The notes under the pieces: generated by a model | What the model was told of the DNA's origin: nothing | What the model saw: the letters and a program-made list of their open reading frames with translations, nothing else | Database searches by the model: none | Assembly (NCBI GenBank): GCA_905188025.1 | Contig: CAJJKI010000003.1 | Location: 74,843 to 138,842, forward strand | Length of the DNA: 64,000 nucleotides | Origin: an uncultured Eubacteriales bacterium | GTDB taxonomy: Bacteria; Bacillota_I; Bacilli_A; RF39; UBA660 | Reading direction: 5' to 3' | Shown: in pieces, positions 50,225 through 58,983 of the stretch | Numbering within the stretch: the stretch's first letter is position 1 | How the letters are laid out: the number at the start of each line of letters is the position of its first letter | Program-made: the position numbers and the translations under genes

Positions 50225-52078
50225 TTATGGGTTATCGGTATTAGTAGTATCATCATTTTTAGGCTCTTCACTTTTGATAGTAGCGTTTATTGTGATCTTT
50301 TGGGTAACATTACTTAGAATACGATCTCCAGCTTTTCTAGATTGATTAGTAATGGTAGCACTAGAATAGTTATTGTATTCACTTTCAGGAATAGTAGCTC
50401 CAGTACTGTCTTGGACGATGAAGGTTAGTTTGTATTCTTCGGCGAAGGCGATAAAATCACTGAGGCTCCAACCTTCACTTACCATATCAGGATATTCATC
50501 GACGATATTAGGAATGTAGAGAGTGATAGTGTCACCAGCTTCGATTACTTGTTTTTCTTCTCCTTCAACATATTTTGGATTTTGATCAATGATGATATTG
50601 TCTTTATCTTTATATTTTTCTTTATCTTCAACGTCTTTTTTCTCAATAAGGACATTGATTTTTAATAATTCTAATTTAGCTTTTACTTCGGTATAATTTT
50701 TACCGGTATAGTCTTCAAGATATGAATAGTTTCCACCGATAGACTCAATAATGGTAATGGTGTCACCTTTTTTTCTGGTAGAGCCAGCTTTTGGACTAGT
50801 TTTGATTACTTTTCCGGCTTCAATTTCTTCACTGTTTTTGGTTTCAGTGGTATAGGTAAAGCCATTATCTTTTAGAATTTGGATAGCTTTTTCAAGAGTT
50901 AAGTTTTCTACGTTAGGTACAACGACATCTTTTACTTCTTTGGTAGTTATTAGCCAAAAGACTCCAAGACTTATTAATAGTAATAAGAAGAATGTTGATA
51001 AGATAATGATAAGAGTATTTCTTTTCTTAGGTTCTTCAAAATATTCTTCGAGAGGATCTTCATCGCTATCTTTATCATCACTGTTTTCGTTAGGTATTTC
51101 GGTTACTAATTCTTCAGTGTCTTCAAGGTCTTCATCGCTATCTTTTGGTTTTTCAACTTTCTTTTTAGGTTTTGTCACTGGTGGAGTGGTAGGTGTATCA
51201 CTATCTATATCATTTTCAGGATATTCAAAGGTTATCTTTTTATCGTTAGCATGTTCTTCAGTTAGGCACGTTACAAGATCATCATGCATTTCTCTAGCAG
51301 AATCATATCTGTTTCGAGGATTTTTGGCAGTAGCTTTCATAAGAATATTTTCTACTGATTGGGGAATAGATGGATCTTGTTTACGAATACTAGGAATTTT
51401 ATCTTTCATGTGTTTTAGAGCTATTTCTACGGCATTGTCTCCTTTGAAGGGAACGGTACCAGTTAATAGTTCATACATGAGTATTCCCATTGAATAGATA
51501 TCGCTTTTGACGGTGGCTCCTTTTCCACTAGCTTGTTCAGGTGGTAAGTAGTGGACACTACCCATAACGGAATTGGTTTGAGTTAGCTGAGTGGCATTTA
51601 GTGCCATGGCTATACCAAAGTCAGTTATTTTGATGCGGCCATCATCTTGGATCATAATGTTTTGTGGTTTTATATCACGGTGAATGATATATGATTCGTG
51701 GGCATGAGCGATACCATCAGTTAGCTGGGTCATGATATCAATGACTTCAGTTAGGGTAAGGGATTCACGCTTTTTTAGGAGTTGTTTTAGGGTTTTTCCT
51801 TCAATGTACTCCATAACGATATAGTATTCACCATCTTCTTCGCCAACGTCATATACTTCGACGATATTTGGATGCGATAGATTAGATACGGATAAAGCTT
51901 CTCTTTGGAAACGACGAATGAAACGATCGTCTGATGAGAGGTCACCACGTAGTACTTTAACGGCTACTTTACGATCGAGTATTTTGTCGTTGGCAAGATA
52001 AACATTTGCCATACCACCTTCGCCAATTGATTTAACAATTTCATATCGATTGTTAATTTTTTGCCCCTTTGATAACAT
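50225..52078 (-). CDS. prkC: Ser/Thr kinase PrkC with PASTA repeats
   Basis: Eukaryote-type kinase sensing muropeptides; in spore formers it can trigger germination. Gly loop GEGGMANVY (19-27), Lys41, HRDIKPQN (catalytic Asp135), DFG (153-155) and the activation loop Thr/Ser are present. An acidic juxtamembrane linker, one membrane helix (355-377) and three extracellular PASTA-like repeats follow; the third is weak and followed by a short Asn/Thr tail. 617 residues. Its start overlaps the prpC stop (TAATG). Confidence 0.95.
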   Translation of the reverse strand: MLSKGQKINNRYEIVKSIGEGGMANVYLANDKILDRKVAVKVLRGDLSSDDRFIRRFQREALSVSNLSHPNIVEVYDVGEEDGEYYIVMEYIEGKTLKQLLKKRESLTLTEVIDIMTQLTDGIAHAHESYIIHRDIKPQNIMIQDDGRIKITDFGIAMALNATQLTQTNSVMGSVHYLPPEQASGKGATVKSDIYSMGILMYELLTGTVPFKGDNAVEIALKHMKDKIPSIRKQDPSIPQSVENILMKATAKNPRNRYDSAREMHDDLVTCLTEEHANDKKITFEYPENDIDSDTPTTPPVTKPKKKVEKPKDSDEDLEDTEELVTEIPNENSDDKDSDEDPLEEYFEEPKKRNTLIIILSTFFLLLLISLGVFWLITTKEVKDVVVPNVENLTLEKAIQILKDNGFTYTTETKNSEEIEAGKVIKTSPKAGSTRKKGDTITIIESIGGNYSYLEDYTGKNYTEVKAKLELLKINVLIEKKDVEDKEKYKDKDNIIIDQNPKYVEGEEKQVIEAGDTITLYIPNIVDEYPDMVSEGWSLSDFIAFAEEYKLTFIVQDSTGATIPESEYNNYSSATITNQSRKAGDRILSNVTQKITINATIKSEEPKNDDTTNTDNP

Positions 52079-52818
52079 TACTGTTCACCACTTTCTTTTT
52101 TTAGGTATGCGATAGAGATATTGTCGGTACCGCCACGAGAGTTAGCCTTTCTAATTAGTTTAATAACGGCTTCTTCAACTTCAAGATCGCTATTTAATAT
52201 TTTTTCTATTTGTTCTTCAGTTAACATATTAGTTAATCCATCACTACAGAGAAATAAGCCTTTTACGGAAGTATCGACATCAAAAATATCAATATCGATA
52301 GGGTTATTTGCTCCGAGAGCACGAGTTAGAAGATTTTTGCCGGGATGATTTTTGGCTGTTTCTTCAGTGAGACGGCCATTATTTAATAACATAGATACAT
52401 AGGTGTGATCTTTAGTAACTTTATGTAATACGTTATTTTTTATGACATATCCGGAACTATCTCCAATATTTCCATATAATATATAATCTTCAGTTTTGAT
52501 TGCTATGACAAGAGTAGTACCTAAGCCTTTGCTTTCGGGATGCTCTTTAGCGTAAGCAAATATTTCATCATTTATTTCTTTTACGATTAATCTTAGCCAT
52601 TCGATAGCATCTTCTTTTGTTCCTAATGTATCTAGTTTGTAGAAACTATCACGGATATGGTTAATAGCGATCATTGAAGCAACTTCTCCGGCTTTATGAC
52701 CACCCATGCCATCAGCAATTGCTAAGACAAATTCTTTTTTATCATTATTTATAATAGTGACACTGTCTTCGTTATGTGATCTAACTTTTCCAGGGTCAGT
52801 AAAATAGAATGTTTGCAT
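52078..52818 (-). CDS. prpC: PP2C-type protein phosphatase PrpC
   Basis: Metal-dependent phosphatase opposing PrkC. Signatures DPGKVRSHNEDSV, ADGMGGHKAGEVAS, GLGTTLVIA, GDSSGYV, DGLTNML and GGTDNISI carry the metal-binding Asp residues. 246 residues. ATG after GGAGGTAA. Confidence 0.96.
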   Translation of the reverse strand: MQTFYFTDPGKVRSHNEDSVTIINNDKKEFVLAIADGMGGHKAGEVASMIAINHIRDSFYKLDTLGTKEDAIEWLRLIVKEINDEIFAYAKEHPESKGLGTTLVIAIKTEDYILYGNIGDSSGYVIKNNVLHKVTKDHTYVSMLLNNGRLTEETAKNHPGKNLLTRALGANNPIDIDIFDVDTSVKGLFLCSDGLTNMLTEEQIEKILNSDLEVEEAVIKLIRKANSRGGTDNISIAYLKKESGEQ

Positions 52819-52828
52819 TGTTTACCTC

Positions 52829-53845
52829 CTATAAAGATTTAGCTCTTAGTTGTCCGCAAGCGGCGTCAACATTTCCTCCAAATTCTTTTCTTATTGTTAC
52901 GTTTATTCCACTTTTCTTAAGTATATCATAAAATGCTAAAATTTGCACCTTTTTTGAGCGTTTAAATTCAATATTTTCGGTTTCGTTGTAAGGTATTAAG
53001 TTGACATAGCAATTCATATTTTTTAAGAGATTTGCTAGTTCTTTGGCGCATTCTAGGGAATCGTTTACATTTTCTAACATAATATATTCAAAAGTAACTC
53101 TTCTATTGGTTGTTTTTAGATATTTTTTGATAGTAGTCATTAATTCTTCTAGAGGGTAGGCTTTACTGATAGGCATAATTTTATTTCTAATGGTATCATT
53201 AGGAGCATGGAGTGATATGGCTAGATTTACTTGATTAAAATCTTCCATGAATTTGTTTATTCCTGGTACGACGCCACATGTTGATACGGTTATGTGTCTT
53301 GATCCTAAGTCAATTCCTTTATTTGAAGTGATGATACGGATAAAGTCCATAACATTATCATAGTTATCGAATGGTTCTCCGATACCCATTACTACTACAT
53401 GGGTGATACGTTTACCAATATCTTTTTCTATTAAAAGAAGTTGTTCTACTATTTCGTATGGTTCAAGATTACGTACTTTTTTGAGACGGCCACTTTCACA
53501 AAAACGGCAGCCCATATTACAGCCAACTTGTGATGAGACACAGATACTGATACCGTAATTATGATACATAAGAACGGATTCTATTTTATTACCATCAGTT
53601 AGTTCAAAGAGATATTTAGCAACGTCAGTATCTTCTTGTTTGGTGACTAGTTTAATAAATGAGAAGTCAAAATCTTCTTTTAACTTGTTACGTACTTCTT
53701 TACTAATATTAGTCATATTATCAACATTATACATACGCTTTTTATATAAGTAATCATATACTTGAGTAGCACGATATTTTTTTTCGTTTATGTTTTTAAA
53801 ATATTCCTCAAGAGAGGGATAAGAAATACTAAAAATATTTTTCAT
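52829..53845 (-). CDS. rlmN: 23S rRNA/tRNA adenine C2-methyltransferase RlmN
   Basis: Radical SAM enzyme making m2A2503 in 23S rRNA and m2A37 in tRNA. The Fe-S motif is Cys109, Cys113, Cys116 (CNMGCRFC); the mechanistic cysteines lie in the C-terminal part (VDAACGQL). 338 residues. First gene of the run rlmN-prpC-prkC-rsgA-rpe, the same order as B. subtilis. Confidence 0.96.
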   Translation of the reverse strand: MKNIFSISYPSLEEYFKNINEKKYRATQVYDYLYKKRMYNVDNMTNISKEVRNKLKEDFDFSFIKLVTKQEDTDVAKYLFELTDGNKIESVLMYHNYGISICVSSQVGCNMGCRFCESGRLKKVRNLEPYEIVEQLLLIEKDIGKRITHVVVMGIGEPFDNYDNVMDFIRIITSNKGIDLGSRHITVSTCGVVPGINKFMEDFNQVNLAISLHAPNDTIRNKIMPISKAYPLEELMTTIKKYLKTTNRRVTFEYIMLENVNDSLECAKELANLLKNMNCYVNLIPYNETENIEFKRSKKVQILAFYDILKKSGINVTIRKEFGGNVDAACGQLRAKSL

Positions 53846-53907
53846 AATATATTCCTTTCATATAAATAATTATACCAAATTTGTCTATTATTTTAAAGAT
53901 ATATATA

Positions 53908-53936
53908 TTTACAAAATGATTAATAGTTGTTAAAAT
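53908..53936 (+). promoter_or_regulatory. Promoter of the thioredoxin-like gene
   Basis: TTTACA (53908-53913), 17-bp spacer, TAAAAT (53931-53936). Confidence 0.6.
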
Positions 53937-53959
53937 GTAAATAGAAGGGAATGTTATAG

Positions 53960-54493
53960 ATGAAAGAAGAGCTTAGAAAGATACCAAGAAAGAATTATGT
54001 TATACTGGGGGTAGTAATATTAGTTAGTTTACTAATAGTATATTATTTATATATGTGGTTTACAGCGTATAAGTCTACTAAGGAGGGAGAGGTAATACTA
54101 GATAAGTATATGACAGTTATTAATTATAATGAACTAGATGATTATTTAGTAGAAAATCCTGATGGAATTATATATGTAGGAATACTTAATGATGAAGATA
54201 TTACTAAGTTTGAAAAAAAATTTAAGAATAGTATAAAGAATAATAAGATAAATAAAGAAGTGTTATATTTGAATATTACGGATGAACTTAATAGTGGGAA
54301 GAAGATTAGTGAGATGAAGGATAAGTATACTGTTAATTATGCAAATATAACGGATGTTCCTAATATAATGGTTTTTGAAGATGGGAAGATAAAGACTATT
54401 TATAGTATTAGAGATAATGGGTATGATGTGCAAAAGGTAGAAAAATTTATTAATGATATAAAGCTTGTTAATGGGGGAGAGATAGATGATTAA
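53960..54493 (+). CDS. Membrane-anchored protein with thioredoxin-like fold, no CxxC
   Basis: 177 residues. One N-terminal membrane helix (about 14-33), then an extracytoplasmic domain whose strand pattern GIIYVGILN ... VLYLNITD ... VPNIMVFEDGKIKTIY looks thioredoxin-like (the VPNIMVFEDGK element is the usual cis-proline strand region). No CxxC is present, so it is not an oxidoreductase of the common type. Unrecognised family. Overlaps trmL by 8 bp. Confidence 0.7.
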   Translation: MKEELRKIPRKNYVILGVVILVSLLIVYYLYMWFTAYKSTKEGEVILDKYMTVINYNELDDYLVENPDGIIYVGILNDEDITKFEKKFKNSIKNNKINKEVLYLNITDELNSGKKISEMKDKYTVNYANITDVPNIMVFEDGKIKTIYSIRDNGYDVQKVEKFINDIKLVNGGEIDD

Positions 54494-54995
54494 TGTAGTG
54501 TTATTTGAGCCGGAGATACCAGAGAATACAGGAAATATTATGCGTACTTGTGCTGGTACAGGAGCAAAATTACATTTAATTAGACCACTTGGGTTTGCCC
54601 TAAATGAAGGAATAGTTAAGAGAAGTGCAGTTAATTATATGGATAAAGTTAATTATACTTTGTATGATGACTTTGATGATTTTGTGGAGAAGAATCCTGG
54701 AGAATATTATTTTTTTACAAGGTATGGAAAGAAGCCACATAGTGAGATAGATTTTACTGATAAGAGTAAGAATATATATTTGATATTTGGTAAAGAGAGT
54801 ACAGGGATACCTAAAGAGATACTAAGGAAGTATTTGGATAGATGTATTAGAATACCTTGCTCCGATGATATTAGATGCTTAAATGTTTCTAATTGTGTAG
54901 CAATAGCAGTATATGAAGTACTTAGACAACAAGATTATAATGATTTACTTAGATATGAGCCTTTTAAAGGAGAAGATTGGTTATTGGAAGACTAA
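54486..54995 (+). CDS. trmL: tRNA (cytidine/uridine-2'-O)-methyltransferase TrmL
   Basis: SPOUT methyltransferase modifying the wobble base of tRNA-Leu. EPEIPENTGNIMRTCAGTGAKLHLI, FGKESTGIP and IPCSDDIRCLNVSNCVAIAVYE form the knotted SAM site. 169 residues. ATG is within the preceding gene's end and follows GGGGGAG. Confidence 0.94.
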   Translation: MINVVLFEPEIPENTGNIMRTCAGTGAKLHLIRPLGFALNEGIVKRSAVNYMDKVNYTLYDDFDDFVEKNPGEYYFFTRYGKKPHSEIDFTDKSKNIYLIFGKESTGIPKEILRKYLDRCIRIPCSDDIRCLNVSNCVAIAVYEVLRQQDYNDLLRYEPFKGEDWLLED

Positions 54996-55004
54996 TCTTT
55001 TTTT
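54973..55004 (+). terminator. Terminator of trmL
   Basis: AAGATT and AATCTT pair around the stop codon, followed by a run of T. Confidence 0.7.
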
Positions 55005-55006
55005 CA

Positions 55007-55035
55007 TTGATAAAAAGATAAAATAATGATATAAT
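55007..55035 (+). promoter_or_regulatory. Sigma-A promoter of the DUF951-AbgT pair
   Basis: TTGATA (55007-55012), 17-bp spacer, TATAAT (55030-55035). Confidence 0.8.
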
Positions 55036-55054
55036 TTTTTTAGAGGAGAAAGAT

Positions 55055-55249
55055 ATGGATTATAAACTTGGAAGTATTGTGATAATGAAAAAAGAACATC
55101 CATGTAAGACTAATAGATTTGAAATAGTTAGAGTGGGTGCTGATATAAAGATTAAGTGTTTGAATTGTGGTAGAGTAGTAATGATGCCACGTGTAGAATT
55201 TAATAAAAAGATTAAGAAGGTGGAATGTTATGAAAAAGAAGGAAGTTAG
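55055..55249 (+). CDS. DUF951 small zinc-ribbon-like protein
   Basis: 64 residues. The pattern GSIVIMKKEHPC, FEIVRVGADIKIKCLNCGRVVMMPRVEF is that of DUF951 (B. subtilis YyzM), with three conserved cysteines (HPC, CLNC). Function unknown; the family is widespread in Bacillota, often beside ychF. ATG follows AGAGGAG. Overlaps the transporter gene by 20 bp. Confidence 0.88.
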   Translation: MDYKLGSIVIMKKEHPCKTNRFEIVRVGADIKIKCLNCGRVVMMPRVEFNKKIKKVECYEKEGS

Positions 55250-56768
55250 GTTACATCCGGCTCTTTTGCTATTTATTTTAACGATAATTATAATGGTAGT
55301 TAGTAGTGTTGGTAATATTTTAAACTTGGAGACTACTTATTATAATGTTAATAGTGTGACAGGAGATTTGGAGACTCAGGTAGTAACAATTAATAATTTA
55401 TTTAATAGAACAGGACTTCAGTACTTGGTTAGTAATATGATAAATAATTTTATTAATTTTGCTCCTTTAGGTACTTTGATAGTGGGCCTTATGGGAGTAG
55501 GAGTTGCTTATAAGTCAGGATTTTTAAATTCTTTCTTTAAGATGGTTACTAAAGATAAACCTAGAAAATTATTTACTTTTTTAGTAGTTTTATTAGGAGT
55601 AATTAGTTCAATGTTTTATGAAGCTGCTTATGTTATTTTGATTCCTTTGGCTGCTATATTATTTATGAATTTAGGACGTCATCCTTCTGCAGGAATATGT
55701 GCTGCTTTTGCAGGTATTTCTTTTGGATATGGTGCTAATATAGTAGCTAATGGGGTGGATAATACGTTAATTACTTATACGCAGAATGCTACTAAGATAT
55801 TGGATCAAAATTATGTAGTTAGTTTACATGGTAATATTATATTTATGATATTTGCTACTTTACTTATAGCGTATTTGGGAATGGTTGTTACGGAGAAGTA
55901 TGTGGTTCCTAAGTTAGGTAGATATACAATAGATGAAGAAGATAATATTGATTTGACTGCAGAAGTATCAAAGAAAGAAAAGAAGGGTGTAGTGATGGCT
56001 TTATTGTCTACGCTTATTGTAGTTTTGATACTAGTATATTGTATTACCCCAGGGTTACCTTTTTCGGGATTATTTCTTAATTTGAAAGAAAAGACTTATG
56101 TAGCACAATTATTTGGAGATGATTCTTATTTTAGACAAGGATCAGTACTTATATTTGCAGTATTGTTAGCTTTTGCAGGACTTATATATGGACTTAGAGT
56201 AAAGACAATAAAAAATAATAAAGATATTATGAACTGTATGAGTTATTATTTGAAAGGATTTTCTTCACTATTAGTTTTGATATTTTTTGCTGCACAGTTT
56301 TGTTTGATATTTAAGGAAACTAATATTGGAGTATTTATAGTAGTATCTTTGTCAGAGCTGCTTGGTAATATGCAATTAACGGGAATTGTACTAATAATAT
56401 TTACATTTATAATTATAGCTATAAGTACATTCTTTGTACCAGCTTTGGGAACAAAATGGGCAATATTATCTCCAGTAATTGTACCTATGTTTATGCAAAG
56501 TTCATTTACTCCAGAATTTTCTCAAGCAGTATTTAGAGCTGCTGATAGTTCAGTAAAAGGAATTACGCCATTATTTACTTATTTTGTTATATTGATAGGC
56601 TTTTTACAAATATATAATAGTAAGAAGAAAGATATTATTACTTTAACTGATGCGATGAGTTTGATGGTTCCTTATACTATTGCATTCTCTATACTATGGT
56701 TTTTGATAATTATAGGATTTTATATTATAGGGTTACCTTTAGGGCTTAATACAGGAGTAATGTTATAG
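55230..56768 (+). CDS. AbgT-family transporter
   Basis: 512 residues with about 11-12 membrane helices. Family features: an N-terminal LHPALLLFILTIIIMVVSS, MGVGVAYKSGFLNSF, SSMFYEAAYVILIPLAAILF, a central GYGANIVANGVDNT, and the C-terminal TDAMSLMVPYT. Characterised AbgT proteins import p-aminobenzoyl-glutamate or export sulfonamides; the substrate here is unknown. ATG after AGAAGGTGG. No abgAB peptidase genes are near. Confidence 0.9.
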   Translation: MKKKEVRLHPALLLFILTIIIMVVSSVGNILNLETTYYNVNSVTGDLETQVVTINNLFNRTGLQYLVSNMINNFINFAPLGTLIVGLMGVGVAYKSGFLNSFFKMVTKDKPRKLFTFLVVLLGVISSMFYEAAYVILIPLAAILFMNLGRHPSAGICAAFAGISFGYGANIVANGVDNTLITYTQNATKILDQNYVVSLHGNIIFMIFATLLIAYLGMVVTEKYVVPKLGRYTIDEEDNIDLTAEVSKKEKKGVVMALLSTLIVVLILVYCITPGLPFSGLFLNLKEKTYVAQLFGDDSYFRQGSVLIFAVLLAFAGLIYGLRVKTIKNNKDIMNCMSYYLKGFSSLLVLIFFAAQFCLIFKETNIGVFIVVSLSELLGNMQLTGIVLIIFTFIIIAISTFFVPALGTKWAILSPVIVPMFMQSSFTPEFSQAVFRAADSSVKGITPLFTYFVILIGFLQIYNSKKKDIITLTDAMSLMVPYTIAFSILWFLIIIGFYIIGLPLGLNTGVML

Positions 56769-56910
56769 GAAACATTTATAAGGATTTAGTGATATGATGA
56801 AGCAATAATTCTTTATTAAATATAGTTTAGATATTATTGTTTTATATAATTAGACATTAGATAATTCTTAAATTTATTCCATACTAGAAATGTTATTTAT
56901 AATTGACTGA

Positions 56911-56940
56911 AACAATCTTAGAAATAGGGTTGTTTTTTCT
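56911..56940 (+). terminator. Terminator upstream of ychF
   Basis: AACAATCT pairs with GGGTTGTT (two G-T pairs), followed by a T run; about 140 bp after the transporter gene. Confidence 0.7.
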
Positions 56941-56968
56941 TGTTAAATTACATGATATTTGTTATAAT
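56940..56968 (+). promoter_or_regulatory. Sigma-A promoter of ychF
   Basis: TTGTTA (56940-56945), 17-bp spacer, TATAAT (56963-56968). Confidence 0.75.
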
Positions 56969-56992
56969 ATGTAGGTGAAAGAAGTGATATAG

Positions 56993-58093
56993 ATGAGTTT
57001 AACAGCAGGAATAGTAGGACTTCCTAATGTAGGGAAATCAACTTTATTTAATGCGATTACGAAGAAGAATATATTAGCTGCTAATTATCCATTTGCTACG
57101 ATTGATCCAAATGTTGGAGTAGTGGTTGTACCTGATAAGAGAGTAGAAGTATTGGAAGAAATGTATATACCAGAGAGAGTTGTACCGACGACCTATGAAT
57201 TTACGGATATTGCTGGTCTTGTGAAAGGCGCTTCAACAGGTGAAGGGTTAGGGAATAAATTCTTATCACATATTAGAGAAGTAGATGCAGTGGTAGAGGT
57301 AGTAAGATGCTTTGATGATAAGAATATTATTCATGTAGATAATAGTGTTGATCCAATTAGAGATATTGAAGTTATAAATGTAGAACTTATTATGTCGGAT
57401 TTGGAAATAATTGATGGAAGAATTAATCGTATTGGTAAAAAAGCAGAGATGACTAAGGATAAGAAAGAACTATTAGAAATTAATACTCTTAAGAAGATAA
57501 AGACTAATTTGGAACAAAATATACCAGTAAGAAAGATAGATTTGGATGAAGATGAATTAGAAGTAATTAAATCATTTAATTTAATAACATTAAAGCCTAT
57601 TATATATGTTGCTAATGTTAGTGAAGAGGATATTCTTAATGGAGGAAATGACTACTACAAGAGAGTGTGTGAATATGCAAAGAGTGAAAATAGTGAAGTA
57701 GTTATGATATGTGCTAAGATAGAGAGCGAGTTAGCGGAATTAAATGATGATGATAAGAAGGCTTTCTTGAATGAGCTTGGTATTGCTGAGTCAGGACTTG
57801 ATCAACTTATTAAGAAGACATATTCATTACTTGGACTTGCGACATTCTTTACAGCAGGAAGTGATGAAGTAAAGGCATGGACTTTTAGAAAGGGGATGAA
57901 GGCTCCTCAATGTGCAGGTATTATTCATACTGATTTTGAGAGAGGATTTATTCGTGCAGAAGTAATGTCTTATGATGATCTAGTTAAATATGGATCAGAA
58001 AAGGACGTTAAAGATAATGGAAAAATGAGACTTGAAGGAAAAGAATATTTGATGCAGGATGGAGATATTTGTTATTTTAGATTTAATGTGTAA
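56993..58093 (+). CDS. ychF: Obg-family ribosome-binding ATPase YchF
   Basis: OLA1/YchF P-loop protein that prefers ATP and is linked to stress and translation. G1 GLPNVGKST (9-17), FTDIAGLVKGASTGEGLGNKFL switch region, coiled-coil insertion, and the C-terminal TGS-like domain (TFFTAGSDEVKAWT, GIIHTDFERGFIRAEV). 366 residues, standard. Confidence 0.96.
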   Translation: MSLTAGIVGLPNVGKSTLFNAITKKNILAANYPFATIDPNVGVVVVPDKRVEVLEEMYIPERVVPTTYEFTDIAGLVKGASTGEGLGNKFLSHIREVDAVVEVVRCFDDKNIIHVDNSVDPIRDIEVINVELIMSDLEIIDGRINRIGKKAEMTKDKKELLEINTLKKIKTNLEQNIPVRKIDLDEDELEVIKSFNLITLKPIIYVANVSEEDILNGGNDYYKRVCEYAKSENSEVVMICAKIESELAELNDDDKKAFLNELGIAESGLDQLIKKTYSLLGLATFFTAGSDEVKAWTFRKGMKAPQCAGIIHTDFERGFIRAEVMSYDDLVKYGSEKDVKDNGKMRLEGKEYLMQDGDICYFRFNV

Positions 58094-58171
58094 TATCATT
58101 AAGTCTTTTTCTTTTAAAATGATAATTAGTATGATATAATTTTAATATAAATATAAGGAGGGAGGTGTTTT

Positions 58172-58894
58172 ATGAGACAACCGGATAGAAAGGAAATCAA
58201 AAAACAGGCAAGAGAGAAGATTAAAGGAAATATTTGGAATATATGGAAGCCTTTGCTTGTATCTAGTATTATACTAGTAATAGTAAGTACTATTATATCA
58301 ACATTGTTTTCTAAGGAGATAGATTGTAGTTTTCAGTATCAAGATTTAGCTAGCTGGCTTGGAGTAAGTGAAAGTTATTTTGAGGGAATGAAATGTACAG
58401 AGACTAGTATGCTTGGACAATTGCTTGATTTTGTTATAACATATTTAGGAGCAGTTATGGGGATTGGTATTACCTACTATATATTGAAGTTAGTTAGAGG
58501 AGAAGAATTCCAGTTAAGTGATATTTTTAAATACTTTAAAGAAAACTTATGGTTATGTGTACTTACGGCATTTTTAGTATCTTTATTTATTACATTGTGG
58601 TCACTATTATTAGTTATTCCTGGTATAATAGCAGCATTTGGATACTCTATGTGGAAATATATTATAGCTGATATGAATGGTACTGATAAGAATATTAGAG
58701 CTATGGATGTTATTAATAATAGTAAAGAATTGATGCGTGGACACAAATGGAATTTGTTTGTATTTGGTCTTAGTTTCATTTTATGGTTCTTCTTATGCAT
58801 AATTACTTTTGGTTTAGCTTGTATATATGTAGTGCCTTATATTAATGCTGCTAATGCATTATACTATGAAGAAATCAAGAAAATTCAAGGATAA
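58172..58894 (+). CDS. DUF975 membrane protein
   Basis: 240 residues with about five membrane helices. The N-terminal RKEIKKQAREKIKGNIWNIW and the helix motif VIPGIIAAFGYSMWKYIIAD are typical of DUF975, a glycerophosphoryl-transporter-like integral membrane family of unknown function in Bacillota. ATG after GGAGGGAGG. Confidence 0.85.
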   Translation: MRQPDRKEIKKQAREKIKGNIWNIWKPLLVSSIILVIVSTIISTLFSKEIDCSFQYQDLASWLGVSESYFEGMKCTETSMLGQLLDFVITYLGAVMGIGITYYILKLVRGEEFQLSDIFKYFKENLWLCVLTAFLVSLFITLWSLLLVIPGIIAAFGYSMWKYIIADMNGTDKNIRAMDVINNSKELMRGHKWNLFVFGLSFILWFFLCIITFGLACIYVVPYINAANALYYEEIKKIQG

Positions 58895-58914
58895 GTGGTT
58901 ATACCACTTTTTCT
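58893..58914 (+). terminator. Terminator of the DUF975 gene
   Basis: AAGTGGT-TAT-ACCACTT followed by TTTC. Confidence 0.85.
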
Positions 58915-58983
58915 TTTGATTTAATATTATTAGACTTTATTTTATGTAATAATTTTGATATACTTAAAGAGGAGGATACTTAT

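Noticed and set aside
50940..51497. 185-codon Ser-rich plus-strand open frame within prkC
   Set aside because: It is the complement of the acidic linker and kinase codons of prkC and has no independent support.
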